This document shows, piece by piece, positions 1 through 15,543 of a DNA stretch of 64,000 nt. Location: NCBI RefSeq assembly GCF_035594125.1, contig NC_087156.1, forward strand, positions 15,816,497 through 15,880,496, in the 5' to 3' direction. The notes under the pieces are model-generated. The model saw only the letters and a list, made by a program, of their open reading frames with translations, searched no databases and had not been told where the DNA came from. Within the stretch, counting starts at the first letter, position 1; each line of letters opens with the position of its first letter. The translations under genes were made by a program, and so were the position numbers. This DNA is from Scylla paramamosain (taxonomy: Eukaryota; Arthropoda; Malacostraca; Decapoda; Portunidae).

Positions 1-1172
1 TTCGTTGTTTCCTTATTCGTTGATGTGATATTCCTTCATTTATTGTTTCTTTATTTTGTTTTCTTCTCTTCGTTTATTTTCTAAGCCTAGTGTCTGACTC
101 TTTTATTTATTTGTTTATTGCAATTTTTCGTTAATTTTCTCGTTCATTATAGCAGTATCTGTTTATATTTATTCAAGGTGTTTTTATCTTCTTCTTTTGT
201 CTGTTGCTTAATTCTCATTTACCTTCACCACGAGGGTAAAGGTAAGCACAGGTAAGGAGTGTCCTTGGTGGGCGTGGCTTCATTACCTGGAGGGTCACGT
301 GTGGCGCTCCTCAGGTATGGACGAGCCCCCACACACACACCTGTTCTCGGGACCAAGCCATGAATGTGTTAGCCGCACAAAGGGTCCAGTTTGCCTGAAT
401 TATTACTGCTGCTTCTTAATAACCGTCCAGACAAATACCATACAAATTGTCTTTTAGAAAATTTGCATAGTAATTCAGGACTAGAGGCTCGTAATATGGA
501 CATGTAATTAATTTAAGAACATTTATTTATTTATTTTTTCTGTCTCTAGGCTTCTAACCTTTACTTTTGTACAGGTAACATATATTTCGCACCTGGCACT
601 GGACATGGTAGATAATTAATTCGGCCATTATCGCGGAGGGCATCTCGGAAATCCAATTACATTCGATATATAATAATGTATGAGCGAGCAGCGTCACCGA
701 GAGGCACGCTGTCAGGCCGCTAATTGTCCGGGTCGAAAATGAACAGCTATTATAGAAATCTTAATCACGTCCTGCAAATGGCTTCTCTATCCCTTACGAG
801 GGAGATAAAGACGCCTGATTAGCATAATTTATGACATTAGCGGGCGTGCGGGATTTAGCATAACAATGATGCTACATCGAAAGGGTATAATTTTATGTGA
901 TTGGTTGTATCTTCCCCTCAGTGTGCGGTGGAGAGGGGGAGGGCGAGGAGGAGGAAGAGGAGGAGGAGCAGGAGGAGCACGGAGAACAGAGGGGGCGTGC
1001 AGGAAGGTAGCGGTTTGTTTACGGGCTTGTATGGTGGACAGGTAGATAGAGAGGGAGGGAGGGAGGGAGGGAAGGAGATATAGAAAAAAATATCTGGAAG
1101 ATCATTGGTTGTAAATGATAAATCAGGTTCCCCATAGAATAATATGACAACCGGAGGCTTCTACATGGCAGG
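1..1172. other. Non-coding DNA, AT-rich, no gene recognised
   Basis: No convincing exon is visible on either strand. A short stretch near 260-310 has a GGGCGTGGC box and a CACGTG E-box within 40 bases, which could be regulatory but is unproven. The second half (600-890) is repeat-free and is listed separately. Purine-rich GGA and GGGA runs occupy 925-1080. Confidence 0.6.
600..890. promoter_or_regulatory. Candidate conserved non-coding element
   Basis: This block has no simple repeats and no open frame. It carries many TAAT/ATTA cores (for example TTAATTCGG, TCCAATTAC, CTAATTGTC, GATTAGCATAATTTATGACATTA). The mixed composition and homeodomain-like cores contrast with the flanking low-complexity DNA. 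An enhancer role in an intron of a developmental gene is inferred only from this style; no alignment is available. Confidence 0.3.

Positions 1173-1244
<72 letters not shown>
1173..1244. repeat. (CA)n microsatellite
   Basis: Uninterrupted CA dinucleotide array of about 36 units. Open frames across it are repeat translations only. Confidence 0.97.
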
Positions 1245-1245
<1 letters not shown>

Positions 1246-1424
1246 CTATACCTAAAGGTCAAAGTAAGAGACATAAAGAAATCAAAATCCACAAAAAAAG
1301 ATAACAAAAATTGTTATAAAACATGGCAGCAGCTGCAACACCAACACACAATGGGGAACCGAAGAAAAGAAAGAAAGAGATCAAAGAATAAGTATAACAA
1401 GTCCCTCCCCTTGTTAAGTAAGAT

Positions 1425-1453
1425 TGGAGGAGGAGGAGGAGGAGGAGGAGGAG
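1425..1453. repeat. (GGA)n microsatellite
   Basis: Short GGA array, followed at 1466-1493 by a GGTGA-type imperfect repeat. Confidence 0.9.
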
Positions 1454-1820
1454 ATTGGACAAGGCAAGGTGAGGTAAGGTGAGGTGAGGTGAGGCTGGAC
1501 GGCAGATGCTTGGCGGCTGCTACCTCACATTGGCAGGCAAATTGCAGGATGCTGTGAATTACTTGAAGGACCACGTGGCTGTAGTACCTCCCCTTGTGAT
1601 ACTGCGAGGGGCGAAACAGCAGCACGAGGCAGAGTTGCAGAGGGAGGAAGAAGGGGAAGAAACGAGACAAGGCAGAAGAATAATTAATAATGGTGGATAG
1701 AACCGCAAGAAGGAAAAGAAATGCAAGAGTCGAGGAGGAAAAGATGAAGATAAAGTGATTATATAACGGAGAAAAGGTTGTATCGATGAGGCGAAATTAA
1801 AAGAAAGTTTTACGAAAGGA

Positions 1821-1821
<1 letters not shown>

Positions 1822-1901
<80 letters not shown>

Positions 1902-1904
1902 TGT
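1822..1904. repeat. (GT)n microsatellite
   Basis: About 40 GT units with a single TA interruption near the right end. Confidence 0.97.
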
Positions 1905-3361
<1,457 letters not shown>

Positions 3362-3539
3362 GCTCTTATTCCCTGGTCATGTTTTTTTTTTTTACGAAAC
3401 CACATAAAACGTGGTATTTGTCTTGCTGCCAGCGATGAGGAGAAAAGAGGAGGAGGAGAAGGAGGGGGAGGAGAAGGAGGAGAAGTAAGAGAAGGAGGAG
3501 GAGGTGGTAATGATTTACTGCTAATGAAACTTTCCATCA

Positions 3540-3730
3540 CGGTGGACGACTCATAATTAGGCCCTTCACGTCTCGCCATGTCGTTAATGACGCTAATAAA
3601 CCAACACGAGCTGGAGGGACGGCCACTGGGGGTGTCGCTAAATACCGCCTGGCCTGCACTCCATCTTAATTGACCGGACCATCGAGTAGCCCCGAGAGAC
3701 GCATTCGCTGCTGGACGATCAATAACCTTC
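3540..3730. promoter_or_regulatory. Candidate conserved non-coding element
   Basis: Repeat-free block with TAATTAGG, GTTAATGACGCTAATAAA and CTTAATTGACC motifs, set between a GGA-rich tract and a tandem repeat. Regulatory function is an inference from motif density only. Confidence 0.28.
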
Positions 3731-3809
3731 AGGAAATAGAGCAGTCTTGGTTAAGGGATGGCATTTAAGAGTCTCGGAAAACACTGTTCCTCTTATAGTG
3801 GCTTCTATA

Positions 3810-4290
3810 ATCGGCAAAAGGGACAGATTTGTAGCACCGAGGTCAGTAAGGTAAGGAAGGTTATTAGTGAGTGTGGCAGGGACTGTACTTAACTGCATTC
3901 GTAAAACAATGCTTCTGGATTAGGCAATGTTAGAGGTATGAGGAAAAAAGAAGCGGTTGTTAAGTCGTATAATTAACTCAAGTGGCAGATTTGTGACAGT
4001 CAGACCAGTAACGCAAAGAAAATGATTACTTCACTTATTAGGCACTATACTTAACCGCATTACAATAACAACTGTGCTTCCGCCTCAGTAAACAGATGTA
4101 TGAAAAAAAAATACACTCGCTATCGTAATGAAGAACACGGGCAGATATGTAACAGTCGGATCAGTAATGCAAGGAAGGTTATTAGTACACGCGGTAGGCA
4201 CTCTGGTTAACCGCGTTAATAAAACAGCTGTGCTTCTGCCTTGGGAACATTTGAGGCATGAGAGAAAAAAAAAAAAAAAAAAAAAAAAAC
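3810..4290 (+). repeat. Three-unit diverged tandem repeat, about 160 bp each, A-rich ends
   Basis: Three head-to-tail units start with a shared CAGATTTGT-like word at 3823, 3986 and 4142, giving spacings of 163 and 156. Each then has a 'CAGTAA-GCAA-GAAGGTTATTA' type block, 'GGCACT...TTAACCGC' or a variant, 'AACA..TGTGCTTCTG' or a variant, and closes with ATGAG plus an A run (about 3945, 4102, 4265-4288). The third unit has the longest A run. Divergence between units is substantial, so this is old. It may be a small satellite or serial insertions of an A-tailed short element; no tRNA promoter boxes are obvious. Confidence 0.7.
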
Positions 4291-4707
4291 AAGAGCCTCG
4301 GATCGCAGTACAAGTCACCATGAAGAGCTGGAGTGCACGGTTAGCGGCATAACTGGCATTGCGTGGCACTTCAGGGTCGCATTATAGCATCGGGGCGGCA
4401 TGCCGTGTGTTCCAGCGGCGAGCGGCGGAATACCGGGGTGGAGGGACGCGCCGGCCACCGATTCCTTATTTGATGCTCATTGCTATTCCGACTTCGTGAG
4501 ACAGAATACCTTATATTGGCGGTGGACACCCCTCACTACAGCCAGCCGCGCTCCTTGTCTCCCTCTCTCCCTCTCTCCCTACACCTGTCTCTTGGTTTCT
4601 CTCTGTGTTAGTTCCGCTGTTAATATTTCCACAGACTTTCTTTGCTGCAGTCTTTTTGTCTCTAAGAAAGCTGGCATTATTGTTATTATTATTATTATTA
4701 TTATTAT

Positions 4708-4742
<35 letters not shown>

Positions 4743-4743
4743 C

Positions 4744-4787
<44 letters not shown>

Positions 4788-5515
4788 ATTGTTGTTATTG
4801 TTGTTGTAATAGCAAGGGTGTGTTTACTGGCACGTACTAAATACTACTGGATGTCAGGGTTTGATATTTTTTCCCACCCTCTCTGTGTTTGTTCGTGTAA
4901 GTGTCTGTGAGTTTTTAATGTCAAGGAAAACGTGGCAGGTACTCGGCGAGGTGAATTTACGGTGCATTTTCTCAGCGAAGGGAAAGCGAGGGAGGGAATT
5001 AAGCACTTAGAGGTTCAGTCATGGGAAGAAAGTGAGGGAAACGTTCTTAGCATCGAAACTTAACTCATTCACTGGTGTGGCTCCTTTATAGCATAGCATA
5101 ATGGTATTGGTTAAGTTTACATGGTTTTGAAAGGTTACACTTATAGCAAAAGGCGTTATGGAGTATGCATCAGTGCCATTTTTAGTGTTAGTAGTTTGAT
5201 GTCCATTAGTGAAGTCCCCTGAGCTTACCAGAATGATAATAATATACCCTCTCTTTAATTTATCTCTTCTCACAGTGGTCGCGAAGTGTTTTTGTAAGAG
5301 GCGATTGGAAAGGCTAACCTTCTCTCTCTCTTTCTCTCCTGTCTATGTACACACACCACCTGCTGCCCTCTTGCGACAGTGTCAAGTACTTGTCCTTCTT
5401 TCAAAGGTTCGAGTTCATTTGCTTTTTTTTTATTACAGTATTGCTCAATTTTACCTTCGGATTAAAGATTTGTTAATATCTCCCTTGTTTACTTCATTTT
5501 TTTATCCCTTTTGTT

Positions 5516-5518
<3 letters not shown>
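4291..5518. other. Non-coding DNA with compound (TTA)n/(GTA)n at 4680-4787
   Basis: Contains a compound trinucleotide array that changes from TTA (to about 4709) to GTA (4710-4787), one base difference in the unit. The rest, including 4830-5518, has no supported exon. Confidence 0.7.
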
Positions 5519-5564
<46 letters not shown>

Positions 5565-5779
5565 GAGGGATCGTCGGGCAGCAGGCTCGTCACCGGCGTT
5601 TAAAAACCCCGCCCTCCCCATTGGTCGGTGGGCCGCGATAATGATCTGGTAACCACAACAATTACACCCAAAGCCGTGACCTTCCCCCGTCCCTTATTAG
5701 GTTCCACAGCTGCCCGGCCGAGGCATTATCAGCGCCGACCCTGGAGATACCGCGCGGCCCTCCTCTGTTTATGGCTGAG

Positions 5780-5869
<90 letters not shown>
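5519..5869. repeat. (GA)n arrays flanking a GC-rich spacer
   Basis: GA arrays at 5519-5561 and 5776-5869 (the latter with interruptions) flank about 200 bases of GC-rich sequence. The spacer contains an inverted CCAAT (CCCATTGGTCGG) and AATTACACC. The spacer could be regulatory; no exon is supported. Confidence 0.85.
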
Positions 5870-7044
<1,175 letters not shown>

Positions 7045-7551
7045 CTCCTTCCATTCCTCCACTACATCTTGCTCTACTTTAGTAGCAGTGATGATGATGG
7101 TGGTGGCAGCAGTAATAGCAGGAGCAGCAACAACACTAGTAATAACTGTCAGTTAATTGGCACGAGCAACCTTGACAATCCTTTATTTTTTTTTCGTATA
7201 CCTTTTATTTATGTGTGGGATGGAATGAACTTAGAGGAAATCTTACTTTGAAGAAAATGAGTGGCGGAATGGAAGAACAGAGGCAGATGGTTGGTGAATG
7301 TAATCCCACCAACGCAAGACTTTTTCAGGATCGGTGCTAGCGGAGCCTAAACGTGCTGGCCTGTACAGCTCGTGATTGCAGTGGGGTGTAATGAAGTGGC
7401 AGCTGTATTTTATGTGGGACGAGCCTCAACTCCTCATCACCTCCACTTACCACCACGTACTATTGTCATTGCTACTACATTGCTCGGAAAAAAATAAACA
7501 CTGTATGACCCTGAATTACGCAGGCGATGTGGCTGTTGGGAGGTGTTTATG

Positions 7552-7589
<38 letters not shown>

Positions 7590-8145
7590 CGTATACAGGT
7601 CTGTACTCCTATTCCTCCCATCTCTCCTACTCACAAGAATCCTCTCTCCCTCTTCTGTCATTCCACCCAGGCTCTCTCTCACTTCTTCCCCTTTTACAAA
7701 CCTGTCTCCTCCTCCTTTTCCTCCTTGATGCCTCCCTCCCTGTCTCCCTTTTCCTCACTCAATACCTCCCTCCTTCCCTGCCTCCCTGCGTCCCTCCTGC
7801 GGTGTGTCAGCCTCCCGGGGTTTGGCGTGGAGGAAGGACGCGGAGGTGTGTTGTAGTGGACGGCTGGCGGGGCCTCGCTGAATAATGCATGCCACCTCAC
7901 TTGCCCAGCATCCCACAGTAGCCTCAAGAAGTAGTGTGTGCTACGGGAGGCTCGGCGCGCAGGGGAACGTGGCTTCGGATGCAAAAAACAAACGCGACAG
8001 ACTCCACTACATGGGACACTGCCATCACAGGTTGGTTGTGAAGGCGAGTAGTGTTGGGTGTCGGGTGTTGTAATGCGGGAGATGCGACATGAAAAGCCAC
8101 ATTAAGTAGTACTGTAAGGGGGCAAGTAAAGGCTGGTTGACTTTC

Positions 8146-8147
<2 letters not shown>
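7045..8147. other. Non-coding DNA with (GT)n and CCT-rich tract
   Basis: GT array at about 7551-7587 and a pyrimidine-rich stretch at 7610-7800. A GC-rich block at 7800-7960 has open frames on both strands but no convincing splice pair. Confidence 0.6.
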
Positions 8148-8243
<96 letters not shown>

Positions 8244-8310
8244 TGGAATCTAGTATATGAAGATAACAAAATTGTTTGAATGACAAGGAAATGCTGGAGT
8301 TTGTTCGCAG

Positions 8311-8350
<40 letters not shown>
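8148..8350. repeat. (GA)n and (GT)n arrays
   Basis: GA array 8148-8240 and GT array 8311-8350 separated by about 70 unique bases. Confidence 0.95.
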
Positions 8351-8351
<1 letters not shown>

Positions 8352-11230
8352 ATTGTGATGCTGCGCGGCGCCGGGTTGGGCACACCTGCTGTGATTGCTG
8401 ACGATTCCCCGTGAGACTCATGCTCTCCTCCATTCACACTCACTCCCTCCGATAATTGGTGTCTCCATCACACACATTCGCTCAGCGCAGGGAACACGCT
8501 TTTTCTCTCGCATTGTTTATACCCTCGTTCCTGCAATTCATTAACTTAGCAGTCAAAATCTCGCCTGACCCTCGCACTCCTCGACGCAAAGGTGAGGGTT
8601 GCATGCTCTCCTCAGCTGCTCATTTCCACTAATTAGATGTGGCGTACTTTTACCAGTAGTCCCTTTTTGTACGTGTATATCGTGTACCTTTGATATAAAA
8701 AAAAAGTGTAAAGAACTTGCTCGTCTCCGTTCGCTTCCAGTCTCTTTCGTTTTATAGGGACTAGATCTTCATCGGCCGGGAAAAAAAGGAAGCTACCAAT
8801 TAGCATAAAAGGTTTCGAGATCAACCCTCTCTTGCCTGTAAAAGGAGTGACGAGGGGGTGTACGTACTTACATAAAGCTTGACCTGCTTATCTGGGCCGG
8901 TGTAAGTAGCTGGCAACACCCGAGGAACCTCCGTCAGGGCACAGGGGACTGGGGAGGAGGTGAGTGGGACAAGGTACCCTCAGAGGTATGTACTGGTAGC
9001 TTTTTTGATGCCCAGTAATTCGGTGGCGGAGCGATCCTGTCCAACGTCTAGGGAGGATGGTAAACAAGGGCGCGATGTGTCGTTAGCGGCCAAGAGAGGC
9101 GGTATCACACGTCGGAGCGGTGACATTAACCGTGTGACATGTATCTTAATGCATTTTTCCCCGTCTTCCTCTCCTTCTCACTTCAATTCCGCGTTCTCAA
9201 GTAGCCGTTACCTCGTCGTCACTTGAAGTCGGCTGCTTATCATCAAGTTTGAACCAGCGGCAGTAAGAGCGGGTGATTTCCTGTCGATATCTGGGATTTA
9301 GCATTGCCACAAACAGGCTTCCTCGAATAAAGTGATGCGGGATTATATTGGGAGTCGCGCGGCGCTGGCAGCGGTGAGGACGGTGGCGGTAACAACGAGG
9401 AGTTAATATCATCGTTGAAGGAAAGTGGTTCTAGCGAATTGACGCAGTATGAGGCCCCCTGCTGCTGCGTGGTGTACTTACATGGTTTTGAACACGACGC
9501 CAGAAGTGCTGTGTGTGTATTTGGCGGGTTTTAATTCCTCGACGAGTGGACTGCGCCTGTGAAAGCGGGACAAGGTTATGACTTGAACCGTTGTCGTTAA
9601 CCCGGAGTCAGTCAACTCCTGGTCTCATCCTTGCACCTCGTGACACATTACGCGGTTCCAGTGATGGTGGGACCTCGAATATGTATTTTTTTTTTTTTTT
9701 CTCGTCCTCTAGCTGTGTCTTCTCCATCACCACAGGGAGACGGGTTAAGGGAGTCACACACTATTCAGCTGTAGAGGGAGGTGAGGGCGGGGGTGGGGCG
9801 TCACTACGGGATTCGAGTAAGGTGACTCCAGAGGTCATCATATCCTGTGGCGCTGCCTCAAAATAATCTGATTTTCCTGCGGTCTACCGACGCGAGGCCC
9901 GCTTATGTCGCCCACTGCCTCGCTCCCTCGCTCGTGTTTCGCCCCTTGGGTGAAATCGCGGTAAGGGAGATTTTATTGTGTCGTTTTCAGCCGTTTTTTT
10001 TTTTTTTTTCATAGGTAATAGGTAGTTAATGATCGCAAAAAATTATCTTGCCAGCAACTGGAATCCGCTTCTCCTTCTTCTGTTAGTCCTACATAAGGTC
10101 ATCTGTCTACTTGTGATGTTTAGCGAGACGTTAATAGAATTTTCTCTAGAAAGAACGGGGCGCCCTGAGAAGTAGCATAAACATATATTGTATTTGTATC
10201 AGTTATGATGTGAAGCTGAATGAAACTTTGAATTTACTGCGAAGAACTTTTGGAAATATGAGGGAAGAGGAAGGCTGTGTGTTGGGAAGAGAGACAAGGT
10301 GTAAGGAAGGTAAGAAAGGTGGTAGGATATTTAAAGAAAATAGCACAGCTCGTCACAAATCAAACGTGCCTCATTTATTATTCAAAACAAGATACTCTTT
10401 ACGTCTGTGAATATGTGATCAATTATTCATCGATTTTAGCGTCACTGCTCACGTCACGTCCCTCATTACTTCATTCCCATCCTCACATATTACTGATGCT
10501 CGATGTCCCGCACTGATAGATCATTCCTCATACACTGCCAGAGTTATTCATGTTTCCATCAGACTGTGGCCGCTGATCAAATTCTGGCTCGAATACGCAT
10601 TCAGCATATAATTATTTTCCACTGCTTATTTCTCACTGTTGTTTCCCTGCCGGTGTTAAGACCTTACAGCACAGCCCTGCCTTTCCCTCACGTTGGTCGA
10701 CACGGCCGCTCTTAGATATTACAAAATGGGGGAAAAAATATGTAGTGGCCTCGCGTCCCTGAGTTGCGGGTGGAGCAACAGGGCGGCGGTCGGAGGGGAA
10801 CTGGAGCCGCCCACACGCGACTATCACGCCCAGAATCAGACAGACGGGCGGGTGGCGTCCGTGGCCCCGGCAGACCCACGCAACCATATGTCTCGTACAA
10901 TTATATAAGGAACACAGAGGACGGGAAAAAAATACATACAGGCATGTCAAAAGAGGGAAAAAAATGCAGGGGATCCGACCGGCTGGCTGCCCAAATGTGG
11001 ACTTGTTTTCTTTCATAGGGAGAAAAATTCCTCTTATTTAACAGCATGTCGACGGGGTGTTCTGAGGGGCGTGTGGCAATCCAGGCGGCTCGCTGCGCCT
11101 CCGCCGGGCCCGAAACACAAGACTCCGGAGGGAAAGTATTGCAAGGGAAGGAAAAAAAGGAGAAGGGTATTATCTTGACGTTAGACTTGGAGATTGCCGA
11201 GGACCGGTATAATCCCCTTGTTGGGTGTCA
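8351..11230. other. Non-coding or unrecognised DNA
   Basis: Longest stretch without large microsatellites near the left end. GC-rich blocks at 9040-9130, 9340-9400 and 10740-10880 have open frames on both strands, but none has a matching acceptor and donor with coding-like composition that I can defend. T runs occur near 9685 and 9995. Confidence 0.5.
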
Positions 11231-11563
11231 CGAGGAGGAAAAGGAGGAGGAGGAGAAGGAGGAGAAGGTGGTGGTGGTGGTGTTGGGGTGGTGGTGGTGG
11301 TGGAAGAGGAAGAGTGAGATGAAGACTGAGAAGTTTTGCCCGTTTGTGTGACATGACTAAAAACTTTTCAAACCAACACAGGAATAGAATAGAGAGCGAC
11401 GCAGCGTACCTGTCATAACTGCGCCACCGCCATGATCCACACGCTGCCTCCTCCTCCTCCTCCTTTTTTTGTTTCCTGGAAGCCGCAAATCCAGTCATCC
11501 CATCGGTAGCTTCCATTCGTCACTATACACACCGACCGACTCGTCCGTCCACACCCATCCACC

Positions 11564-11630
<67 letters not shown>
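11231..11630. repeat. GGA/GGT tract and (CA)n array
   Basis: Purine-rich GGA then GGT arrays at 11231-11303, a CCT array at 11448-11464, and a CA array at 11567-11630. Confidence 0.9.
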
Positions 11631-11633
<3 letters not shown>

Positions 11634-11932
11634 ACACCTGGGAATTAAATAGAAAAGGCTTGAATGTCAAAGTGAAAACAGGTAAATATTTACAGGTATA
11701 TAAAATTCACCTGTATCTTCATATTATTGACTACTTGGTTACGATTTAGTTCCTTATACACAGAGATTAATTATACACGAGAAGTGGATCGACAGTGTTG
11801 AGAGGGAAGAGGGTGAAGGTGAAGAAGGGGAGAAGAAAGTGACGGGGTCACGAGTCAACACCTTGTAATTATAGGGCTGTTGGGACCCTATCATCTGCGT
11901 CTGGGTCTGTCTGGTGCTGTCACTCTGTCGTC

Positions 11933-12194
<262 letters not shown>

Positions 12195-12525
12195 GACAGG
12201 TTTCTTAGCGATTATGTAAGTAATTTACACGTTTATTAGCTGTGGAGCGTCGTTAAATTTTTGTTCGATACGGTTATTCGGTGAGATTTTATACATATTT
12301 TATCTTTGGCCAATCGTGGGATGAGGTTGACCTGAGTAGCTGATGGTATTGTGGCTATCAGCAGACGACTTGTTGCCAAGTTTAGCTCTAGTGTATCAAT
12401 GCAAGGAGGATGATGAAAAATTAAGAAGCCTCTTTACGTTCTAATGGAAGACACGGACATACACATTCCATAAACCCAGGTTAGGCAATAATGACAATGT
12501 GTAATACGAAAATGTGTGTACTTAC

Positions 12526-13060
12526 TCGTTGGGATTACTGTTGTTGTACTTGGCCGCCAGAGATCTCATGAGATCAGAGCAGTTTCTGTTGGTGAGGGAT
12601 TCCATTTGCTTTATGGCTCCGGGGCCGCCCGGAAGGCCGCCCACACCGCCCAAAGACAATGGACTAAAGCGGTCGTAGGCGGAGGTGATGGCAGCGGGCG
12701 GCGTGAAGGCGGGATTGGGTGGCGTGCCCGGGAAGGAGGGCGTGCGGGTGCGGTGCGAGGCGGGGGACTTGGGAGACACAGAGGGGCTCGGGGTGGCGTG
12801 GGTGGTGGCTGGGGCGTCGCTGCCGGGGTCGGGTGATAATCTCTCAGACTTGACGTCGTTGGTAGAGTCTGAGGGCATCCTCTCCTCGACGCGCGTACCG
12901 TTGAGCACCTCGCGCCGCACTTTCTTGCGGCCCTTGGTGCCGTAGGCTGCGGCAGCCGCGGCAGTAGCGGCAGCGACCGCAGCCTGCTCTTTGTCTTTGG
13001 TGAAAGGGGTGTTGTTGTTGAGCGCCGGGTCTTGTGCTGCCTCGCCCTCCCCCTGGTTAT
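12526..13060 (-). CDS. Internal exon of a probable nuclear regulator, Ser/Pro-rich and Ala-rich
   Basis: Strongest protein-coding signal in the window outside the transposons. Read on the minus strand, it begins after a textbook acceptor (TTCTTCTTGTTTCAG) and ends AACGA before a strong donor GTAAGTAC. Length is 535 nt, about 178 residues, with one base needed from the previous exon and two left over. Order: acidic start (NQGEGEAAQ), alanine-rich stretch at about residues 27-40, basic patch GTKGRKKVRRE, Ser/Pro/Thr-rich middle (TPSPSVSPKSPAS, TPSFPGTPPNPAF), then a helix-like end SDLMRSLAAKYNNSNPN. Third positions are strongly GC-biased, unlike the flanks. This composition fits a transcription factor or corepressor. 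The end motif reminds me of the start of LCOR-type corepressors and their insect relative Eip93F, but that is memory only. If the donor is not used, TAA follows at once and the exon would be terminal. Confidence 0.62.
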
Positions 13061-13069
13061 CTGAAACAA

Positions 13070-15021
13070 GAAGAAGTTCAAATTAGCTTATGGAGACTGG
13101 GGCGCAAACACAATTGGTGACTAAGGGTTTATATAGTCGTGTATTGAAATACTGTATAAAACATAGTACATTAAAATATGAGTATCCCACACCATGCCCT
13201 CGTTTGGCATTGTGGCGAGCACCACAGGCACCAGAGGGAAGTGGGAGCACCGGCCACGCGGGTATGACTGACGCAGCACGTGCCGAGCACGTCCCGCTGC
13301 CCGTCCTCCCCGCGGCCTGGGCCCAGCCTGTTCGCCCTAATAGCCACAATAGCGGCTGTGAAGACAAAGAGTGTGGGACGGCGCTGTGAGCCCGGCCAGT
13401 GCCGCGGGGGGTGGCATGACCTCTGCCATGCTCTGACATGTCCTCGCCCCAGGGACACACATTAGCTGGGTGTGGGGTGCAGCTTGCCCCGGGCTCCTGG
13501 TGGGGATCTCGTGCAAGTAAGGACCAGTCAGCCCGACCAGGGGTTTGAAGGTGCAATTTAGTCGGTCGGTTGAGGGTTAGAGTGGCGTGCGCGCCCTGCA
13601 GGGGAAGGTGGAGACTGGGGGAGGGACTAAAATTGTTCGGTAGCGATGCACAACGCAGACTAAGCAGAGACCACTCCCGACCTGTGATCTGAGTGTACAA
13701 AACGCAGCATGGGTGGCAACACATAGTCTTAATTCTTATCCTCAACGAACCTCAGGGGTCTCCGCCCCAAATCCCGACTCCCTCCTCCCCCCAAGGTCCC
13801 CAGAGGCCCATGTACCCTTGACCCTATCCTCGCCCGCTGACCCGCCACTGCCCCGACCACTTTTTGTGCCGCGGCTGCCCGCCCCTGTCACCCGAGGCTC
13901 CACGCGTCACGCACTATGAGGGAATTCGATGTCAATTTTTGAGTAAGGAGTAGGCAGAGCAGCACGTGGAATACAGTAGTGAATATTGGTGCGTGAATAG
14001 AGGGTAGGATTCGCGGACAGCAAATAGTAATATAAAACGCAAAGTTGGTAACTTCTTGACGTCAAGAATGGTAAGCCAATCAGGATGGAGAGCCGCTCCT
14101 TAGGGAAAACTTCTTCCTTCTTATTGGTTGCTTGTTTGTTATTGCATGTGTGTGCCAAAGATCATTGTATTTTTGTTAAGGTTTGGAAAGGAGTGTTATA
14201 GTGATAATCAGCGATGAAAGAGGGGAAAACTGGCTTGCTAGAGCTCGAAACAAATCTCTAATACACATCAAGAGGCGCTGGGTGAGGGCGGCGAGGATTC
14301 TCGTACATCAGGCAGGCGGGCGGCGGCGACGGGGACCGCAGAGGATGGGTTGGCGAGGCCTCACTGCGAGCCGTGGCGGGGAAGCGGCGAGACCAGCGCT
14401 ACGCCGCGCCGCACCGCACGGCATCCACAACTCATCCATGCACTTCGCTATCAGAGTTCAAACACCAGCAATGGATAAAAGCGACCCTGATGATGATAAT
14501 GATGGTAAATGATGACAGTAGTAATAATAGTACGAATAGCTGTCCAATCCTTTGTCATCCAGTTGTGCGTAACTACTTCCCACTTGGTCAGCTTAGCCTT
14601 GAACTCTCGGCACCTAATTACAGTGTCAGAGTTATGGGTGTTATCGGGCCGTATCGGAATGCACGTGGGAGTGGCTGCTGTGGGCGGCCCCCGAGGGCCA
14701 GGGTAGGCCAGGTCACTACTGTCTATGATAGGAGAGGGAAGGGGAGCGGGAGTCTCCCTTCAGTTGTGAGGGAGGAATTGCAACATAAAGCTCTAGTAAT
14801 TTTTAGTCATAAGGTGAGTGACAAACTTGCTGCACTAGTCTTGTGTCTTGTGTTGTGCTGCAGGAGATAAAAGGTGCGATTCCTTAGATCATCTTGAGAG
14901 GGCACGATTTCACGCTACTGAAGAATTTACGAGAAAAATTTTATACCAGATATGCCATCACCTTTCTCCAGTCTTAATTTCAAACTGAAAGAGGCTATCC
15001 TGAGCTACAAAAGACGGCAAG

Positions 15022-15025
<4 letters not shown>
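13070..15025. other. Probable intron sequence, with a GC-rich block
   Basis: Upstream of the exon on the minus strand. GC-rich blocks at 13200-13470 and 13745-13910 are open in several frames but lack coding-like amino-acid runs. A CpG-rich patch at 14290-14430 could be a promoter or an exon; neither is supported further. Confidence 0.5.
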
Positions 15026-15063
<38 letters not shown>

Positions 15064-15073
15064 ACACACACAC
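15026..15073. repeat. (CA)n microsatellite
   Basis: CA array with one TA interruption. Confidence 0.95.
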
Positions 15074-15543
15074 GAGTACAAACGCAAACAAAAAGTTCCT
15101 CACTTTTCAAATTCTGTCCCAACCTCCTCTGGTAGAAATATCCATTGTTTTGCAGTTCCTTAACCCTTCCCAAGAAAGTCTTACACGGCCGTTAGAAGTG
15201 AAGGCAGACCTTGTTGGTGGTTAGTGATGCAGCGCGCAGCCGCCGCGATAAGGCTCCGATACCGTCCATGCACGTCGAGGCGAGTGGAGCAGCGGGGCAG
15301 CCTGATGCTTAGACACTGCCGATGCGATGAAATGTTTCCCAGGTTCAGTCTGCTAATTCGAGTTTCCTTTGCAATACGCGGTGGAAAACTGACCAAAGCA
15401 AGACCCTGAGAAGTGGACCACTGAAAGGCCTTATGAAGCAGACTGCACCACTAACAGTGATTATAGTCGACGTCTGGACCAGTACATCACACCACAATAA
15501 GTGTACTGAACAGGAAGCAGATGTCATACCGATGGTAACCTAC

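Noticed and set aside
13083..13745. A 220-codon minus-strand open frame next to the 12.5 kb exon
   Set aside because: It begins without an acceptor, has mixed residues without coding bias, and lies where an intron is expected.
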